Source of the DNA: Cavia porcellus | Taxonomy: Eukaryota > Chordata > Mammalia > Rodentia > Caviidae | NCBI RefSeq assembly: GCF_034190915.1 | Contig: NW_026947543.1 | Location: 1,054,001 to 1,118,000, forward strand | Direction of reading: 5' to 3' | DNA length: 64,000 nucleotides | In this document: positions 57,897 through 64,000 of the stretch, piece after piece | How positions within the stretch are numbered: the first letter of the stretch is position 1 | Layout: every line of letters begins with the position of its first letter | Translations under genes and position numbers: made by a program | The notes under the pieces: model-generated | What the model saw: the letters and a program-made list of their open reading frames with translations, nothing else | What the model was told of the DNA's origin: nothing | Database searches by the model: none

Positions 57897-60341
57897 ATGA
57901 ATATTCTTGGCCTGGTATGCCACAGGAATCTCACTGAAGGCTTCACTGCTCAGAATTAGGGGATGGAAATGCTTGCCAATATACACATGGGTGTACTTTC
58001 AATGGGATATGAAATATGCCGGGGCCTGGCAGATGTTCTCTGATATGTCCTATCCTTGAGCATATGCTTTTCCCTTGTCATGTCTGTCATTTGGCTGAGT
58101 CCTGTTCCCTAAGCTATTCAGTCAAGACTTGCTGGAATCATTCACCTGCAGTATAAGAGATTTCTGTGAAATTTCTCAGCAGAAATCCTCTGCAAGCACA
58201 TAGCTTTGGATATGAGAGACAGTGGTGGAAGTTGAATTTCAAGGGCAGATATTTGAAAACAAAGAAACAAGCCCCGAATAAGATCTTTACATGTTTCCCA
58301 GATGAATATGTTTGGAAATACGGGGGAAGATGGAGATCAAGACTGAGAAGTGTGCACACGCATTTCAGGGTACAAAACCAGGGAAAAACATGGGAAAGCA
58401 AGAGAGCTGGTTAATTTGATGTAAAAATCTTTGATGATGAAAGGAAAATTATATTCTCATGGTGATTTAATCAGGCTGTAGCAGTGAAGTTCTCATGTTG
58501 GTTGTCCTATGTGTGGCCTTCTGCATTGGGCAGTGGATGCAGGACAGGAGATCTTCAAATAAATCTGGTGGAACACAAAATAGTGAAAAAAATATCAATC
58601 TAAATCCTGTGTATTCCTTCCCTTTGAGAACATATATGGATAATGTCCGGAGTTTCAAAAGAGAAAATGTCTATTGGGTCATGGTTTCACGAATGAAATG
58701 GTCACTTCACATAACATTTTGAATTTTGCTTTCACAGTTGCTCATGTACCGGGCCTGAGTAAAGCAGAATGCAGAGTAAGCCTCATCAATAGTTGTGCAT
58801 TCCATAAGTGGTTTTAAAACCAGTGAAACCCTTTGGACCTAGTGTTTGTATTTAATTGGTTGATTGGTTTTTCAGATTATTTGTTTTACTATTTTTAACT
58901 TTGGGAGTCAGGGAAGCCCTCACTCATAGTGATTTAGACCTCTCCAAAAGCTCTGAAGTTATTCATGTAACAGCTATTACATGTTATAAGTTTCTCCTAT
59001 TAAAACTTGAAAGACTAACAGACTCTGCTACTGTTCATCTAAATTCAGTGTTGCGCTAAATTCAGTGTTGGAATTTTTTTTACAAGTCCTTTGAAATGTG
59101 TCCTCCTCTAGTCACTGGTCGTGCTGGAATGTACTTTCTTGTGAAGACAGGATTTGAGCAAATTGATACAAGTACAGTTTGCCACTACTCTGGACACCTG
59201 GTTAAATATCGAGTTGCCTAAATGGTGTGTGTTTTACTTTGATCTCTGCTCACACTTTGCTCATCCATTTAGAACCACAGGGCTCCAGGCCATAGCGTTC
59301 TAGGCCTAAACAAGAAAATTTCCATTCCGTTTTGGGAGTTCATTCGTCTCTCATAATTACTTTTTTAACAAATGTGTGCTTCAGGAGAGTCCCGGTCTAA
59401 ATATGGAGAGGCCCATTTTCATTCACTCACTTTCAGACTTTCTAAGATTTTCAGTTACTAGAGGTTTGCCCAGACTTGCCATTGTCAAGGGACAGTGCAC
59501 TTCACTTGAAGTTGTGCAGTATTACTTCATGTGTCTACGTGGAAATTCCACCAATGGGAAACTCTTGCTGTAGTCATCTCCAAGTGTTTCTGCGTAAGAC
59601 AATATAACTAACAAAGGATGTGGTTTCAAGCAGAATGAGGAATGGAGGGATAATCTTTATTTCAGTGCAGGTTGACCTTTCAAAGAAACAGTAATTCCTA
59701 TGAAATAGCAGGTAAAATCTTTTGTAAAGAGACATGGATATGACATGCTCAACTTTATGTCACATTTTTTAAAAAGCCAAGGGCATTTGAGAAATTCTTG
59801 GCTGCTGAATTGTTCCTTTTTTCTAATTTCTCATAGGTAAGACACTACAGTTTCTTCAAACCATGGTACTGTTCCTTCCATGTAAAAAAGCAAAGCAAAA
59901 AACAAAATAAATTAAAACAAAACCCATCAAATTACATTTGAGAGCACACAATTGCTCAGCAGGCCCACTATTCAAGAAGCTAGAGGTACAGAAGCCTCAG
60001 CCTTCAGCCCACGGCCTGAAGTTTTGTCTCTATCATGGCCCCTCAATTCCCTGGCATGTCCACATTAACTCATGAATCTTTACTCATTTCCTCTTCAAAT
60101 GCACAGGATCCAATATATTTGAACCCTGTTCACCTGGGCTGTAATCATCCAAGAACACACCAGAGGAAGGGCAGCCACCCCCTTGCCTGGGGCCTTGGAG
60201 CTTAGCACAATAGAAATGGAAACCTGAACAAGGGGAGCCAAAACAAAGAGAGGAATATTCCTAAAGTCTGAAACACAGAAGCTACCTATAGACCAGTAGT
60301 GGGATTTCACAAATTATGTAAGAATCTCTGTGCACATGCTT

Positions 60342-60439
60342 GGCATGGTCGCTCATGCCTATAATCCCAGCAATCTGGGGGCTGAGGTGGATGGATCCTT
60401 GGGAGTTCCAGTACATCGTGGGCTACGAATTTATCTCAA
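60342..60439 (+). mobile_element. B1-like SINE remnant, unit 16
   Basis: Same insertion; B-box side reads CCAGTACATCG instead of CCAGTCCATCG. Confidence 0.75.
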
Positions 60440-61027
60440 GGCCTCTTTCAACAACTACATAAGATGCTGTTTCCAAAAAGAGGACAACAGAAAACTAGAC
60501 ACACTTGGTCTAGGTCCCGGGGTTCACTACATGAGTTGTGGAGTCTAAATATTCCATGCCATGAGAAAATACCTGGGATTTTTAGTGAAAGGGGCATTTG
60601 CATCCGTTTTCTAAGGGTTTCCCTTTCACCATGTTTCATTTGAATTCTGGGAAAACCTGCTGGTGACAAGCTATCTAGCATTATGTTGGTTTAGGTATTG
60701 AGCTAGTACCTCATGTTTAGTGTTCAGGGTTATGCTGAAATGGCTGCAGACCTCCTTGAAATAGCTATTGCAGACAAGTGAACTCCGAGGAAGCTGGATA
60801 GTTGAAGCAGGCACTCCAAATATTCATGCACTGCAAGGATTCACTTTCATTTTGGGACTCATCTTCTGGTTGCTGGCTTTTAGTGCTAACTGATACTACC
60901 ATGGTGGCAGTAATCCAGCAGAGACTGCATGTATGGTTTGCAAGTCTGGTTCCCAAGCCACCAGAAACTTGGCAGAACACAAATCATTGTGGCATTTTCT
61001 TTCCTCCCCTGAAACATTTGGCTTTCT

Positions 61028-61670
61028 AAGTTTGAAAATTGAATAGACTGGGCTAGTCAGGTTTTTTACCCCATGTACCACCAACAGAGCTCAATACAGA
61101 GCCAATTACTTCCCTCCATTGTCAAAATATGTGAAATTTTCTTGGTCACCACAACTTCAAAGAAAATTCTGAGGCAACTTAGAGAGGTGAATCAAATACT
61201 GCCTGATTGGAATGGCTGTGGTTGTATGAGGTGGAAAGCTGCAGAGTTGGGCTGAAACTGTTCACAGAAATCCACAGGCTTGTGGTTGCCAGGCAACCAC
61301 ACTGGGCTGAGATTGGCTGAACATCACTGTGAGGTGGATTTTAGGCTCTAGGTTTGAAAATTTAAAAGACTGGGGTAGTCAAGTTTGGAATACATCGAGC
61401 ACAGACAGACCAAAAGGTCGTTCAATTACTTCCCTCCACTTCTCAAAATATGTCAAATTTTCTTGATCACTACAACTGTAAAAAAAATTCTGAGCCAACA
61501 TAGAGAGGCTAATCAAATACTGCATGATTGGAATGGCTGTGGTTGTATGAGGTGGAAAGCTGCAGAGTTGGGCTGAAACAGTTCACAGAAAGCCAAAAGC
61601 TTGTGGTTGCCAGGCAACCACACTGGGCTGTGATTGGCTGAGCACCATTGTGACCTGGACTTTAGGCTCT
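61028..61670 (+). repeat. Internal 321-bp duplication, unit 16
   Basis: As in unit 15 apart from the normal GAAAATTGAATAG start and a private AGAGCTCAATACAG. Both X-boxes intact. Confidence 0.93.
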
Positions 61671-61770
61671 AGGATACAAGTGTGCAGTAGGAGACCTGAG
61701 TCACAATGCTGGGCATTGCCATGGATACCTCAGTGTCACAGAGGACCTTGTAGTGCAAGATTTAAATAGG
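61606..61770 (+). promoter_or_regulatory. Promoter-like module, unit 16 (class II)
   Basis: As unit 15; TTTAAATAGG at 61761-61770. Confidence 0.47.
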
Positions 61771-61964
61771 ATGAATATTCTTGGCCTGGTATGCCACAGG
61801 AATCTCACTGAAGGCTTCACTGCTCAGAATTTGGGGATGGAAATGCTTGCCAATCTACACATGGGTGTACTTTCAATGGGATATGAAATATGCCGGGGCC
61901 TGGCAGATGTTCTCTGACATGTCCTATCCTTGAGCATATGCTTTTCCCTTGTCATGTCTGTCAT

Positions 61965-64000
61965 TTGGCTGAGTCCTGTTCCCTAAGCTATTCAGTCAAG
62001 ACTTGCTAGAATCATTCACCTGCAGTATAAGAGCTTTCTGTGAAATTTCTCAGCAGAAATCCTCTGCAAGCACATAGCTTTGGATATGAGAGACAGTGGT
62101 GGAAGTTGAATTTCAAGGGCAGATATTTGAAAACAAAGAAATAAGCCCCGAATAAGATCTTTACATGTTTCCCAGATGAATATGTTTGGAAATACGGGGG
62201 AAGATGGAGATCAAGACTGAGAAGAGTGCACACCCATTTCAAGGTACAAAAACCAGGGAAAAACATGGCAAAGCAAGAGAGCTGGTTAATTTGATGTAAA
62301 AATCTTTGATGATGAAAGGAAAATTATATTCTCATGGTGATTTAATCAGGCTGTAGCAGTGAAGTTCTCATGTTGGTTGTCCTATGTGTGGCCTTCTGCA
62401 TTGGGCAGTGGATGCAGGACAGGAGATCTTCAAATAAATCTGGTGGAACACAAAATAGTGAAAAAAATATCAATCTAAATCCTGTGTATTCCTTCCCTTT
62501 GAGAACATATTTGGATAATGTCCGGAGTTTCAAAAGAGAAAATGTCTACTGTGTCATGGTTTCACCAATGAAATTGTCACTTCACATAACATTTTGAATT
62601 TTGCTTTCACAGTTGCTCATGTACCGGGCCTGAGTAAAGCAGAATGCAGAGTAAGCCTGATCAATAGTTGTGCATTCCATAAGTGGTTTTAAAACCAGTG
62701 AAACCCTTTGGACCTAGTGTTTGTATTTAATTGGTTGATTGGTTTTTCAGATTATTTGTTTTAATATTTTTAACTTTGGGAGTCAGGGAAGCCCTCACTC
62801 ATAGTGATTTAGACCTCTCCAAAAGCTCTCAAGTTATTCATGTAACAGCTATTACATGTTATAAGTTTCTCCTATTAAAACTTGAAAGACTAACAGACTC
62901 TGCTACTTTTCATCTAAATTCAGTGTTGCGCTAAATTCAGTGTTGCACTTTTTTTTACAAGTCCTTTGAAATGTGTCCTCCTCTAGTCACTGGTCGTGCT
63001 GGAATGTACTTTCTTGTGAAGACAGGAATTGAGCAAATTGATACAAGTACAGTTTGCCACTACTCTGGACACCTGGTTAAATATCGAGTTGCCTAAATGG
63101 TGTGTGTTTTACTTTGATCTCTGCTCACACTTTGCTCATCCATTTAGAACCACAGGGCTCCAGGCCATAGCGTTCTAGGCCTAAACAAGAAAATTTCCAT
63201 TCCGTTTTGGGAGTTCATTCGTCTCCATAATTACTTTTTTAACAAATGTGTGCTTCAGGAGAGTCCCTGTCTAAATGTGGAGAGGCCCATTTTCATTCAC
63301 TCACTTTCAGACTTTCTAAGATTTTCAGTTACTAGAGGTTTTCCCAGACTTGCCATTGTCAAGGGACAGTGCACTTCACTTGAAGTTGTGCAGTATTACT
63401 TCATGTGTGTCCGTGGAAATTCCACCAATGGGAAACTCTTGCTGTAGTCATCTCCAAGTGTTTCTGCATAAGACAATATAACTAAAAAAGGATGTGGTTT
63501 GAAGCAGAATGAGGAATGGAGGGATAATCTTTATTTCAGTGCAGGTTGACCTTTCAAAGAAAAAGTAATTCCCATGAAATAGGAGGTAAAATCTTTTGTA
63601 AAGAGACATAGATATGACAATCTAAACTTTATGTCACATTTTTTAAAAAGCCAAGGGCATTTGAGAAATTCTTGGCTGCTGAATTGTCCCTTTTTTCAAA
63701 TTTCTCATAGGTAAGACACTCCAGTTTCTTCAAACCATGGTACTGTTCCTTCCATGTAAAAAACCAAAGCAAAAAACAAAATAAATTATAACAAAACCCA
63801 TCAAATTACATTTGAGAGCACACAATTGCTCAGCAGACCCACTATTCAAGAAGCTAGAGGTACAGAAGCCTCAGCCTTCAGCCCACGGCCTGAAGTTTTG
63901 TCTCTATCATGGCCCCTCAATTCCCTGGCATGTCCACATTAACTCATGAATCTTTACTCATTTCCTCTTCAAATGCACAGGATCCAATATAATTGAACCC
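61965..64000 (+). repeat. Macrosatellite unit 17, truncated by the window end
   Basis: The first 2,036 bp of a further unit. It is closest to unit 11, sharing CATATTTGGATAATG, GTCTACTGTGTC, AGGAATTGAGC, CGTCTCCATAATTAC, GACATAGATATGACAATC and AAATTATAACAAAACC. The splice-like junction is at 63710/63711. The SINE and the 321-bp promoter region would lie beyond the window. Confidence 0.96.

Larger units (their letters stand above)
54218..58090 (+). repeat. Macrosatellite unit 15 (3,873 bp)
   Basis: Complete unit. It follows unit 14 at first, then from about 55,930 is nearly identical to unit 16 (TTGTTCCTTTTTTCTAATTT, CACTACAG, GTTTCATTTG, GGAATACATCG, TGAGCCAACATAG, GCCAAAAGC). A one-base deletion gives CTAACGACTC near 55,143. 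The splice-like junction is at 55962/55963. Class II promoter haplotype. Confidence 0.97.
58091..61964 (+). repeat. Macrosatellite unit 16 (3,874 bp)
   Basis: Complete unit. The start shares AAACAAAGAAAC with units 11 and 13 and TTCAGATTATTTG with units 11 and 17. The later part duplicates unit 15. A one-base deletion (ACAAAACCAGGG near 58373) shifts the frame of the local open frame relative to its neighbours, against coding function. The splice-like junction is at 59836/59837. Class II promoter haplotype. Confidence 0.97.

Noticed and set aside
76..63447. Many recurring open frames of 60-105 codons on both strands
   Set aside because: Each is simply repeated by the array. Most need GTG, TTG or CTG starts, overlapping frames exist on the opposite strand, stops and frameshifts vary between units (for example near 286 and 58,373), and none has a recognisable domain.
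1..64000. CRISPR array or bacterial repeat region
   Set aside because: The repeats are contiguous 3.87-kb units without spacers, and SINE and splice-like signals show eukaryotic DNA.
1..64000. Known X-linked macrosatellite such as DXZ4 or a named mouse satellite
   Set aside because: I cannot match the sequence to any of these from memory; DXZ4 is GC-rich and CTCF-dense, unlike this AT-rich unit.

Overview
The whole window lies inside one long head-to-tail tandem array (a macrosatellite). Sixteen complete units of 3,870-3,875 bp and a 17th truncated by the window end fill all 64,000 bases, with no unique flank at either end, so the array continues on both sides. Unit boundaries are placed where the window opens; that phase is arbitrary. 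Units differ by scattered substitutions and 1-3 nt indels, and all share one orientation.

No protein-coding gene is supported. Every open frame is about 60-105 codons, recurs once per unit, mostly needs a non-ATG start, and differs between units in stops or frame. No rRNA, tRNA, CRISPR array or bacterial operon signal is seen. The DNA is AT-rich and eukaryotic. A degenerate 7SL-derived SINE (B1/proto-B1-like, with the rodent-style GGGCTAC rather than the Alu-style GGGCAAC) sits at the same place in every unit, which points to a rodent genome. The exact species and any named satellite family cannot be fixed from sequence alone.

Layout of one unit (unit 1 coordinates): 1-1700 is AT-rich sequence of unknown origin with an AATAAA at 469-474 and a 17-bp local duplication at 948-979. 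A joined splice acceptor/donor motif lies at 1744/1745. An A-rich tract is at 1793-1830 with a second AATAAA. The B1-like SINE is at 2250-2347. Unrecognised sequence follows to 2933. An internal tandem duplication of about 321 bp occupies 2934-3576. A promoter-like stretch ends with a TTTAAATA-type box near 3670, and 3677-3870 is unrecognised.

The most interesting part is the last kilobase of each unit. Each 321-bp repeat carries a palindromic RFX-type X-box (GTTGCC-A-GGCAAC) followed 14 nt later by an inverted CCAAT box (GATTGGCTGA). Downstream of the second copy come an AP-1 heptamer, a third X-box-like element and the TATA-like box. If functional, this would make the array a row of at least 16 regularly spaced RFX/NF-Y promoter cassettes.

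The units are mosaics. Neighbours share near-identical patches of about 2-3 kb, shorter than a unit, with sharp switches (for example near 36,050). This suggests ongoing gene conversion or unequal exchange. A haplotype class recurs in units 5/6, 10/11 and 15/16, a possible weak five-unit higher-order period.
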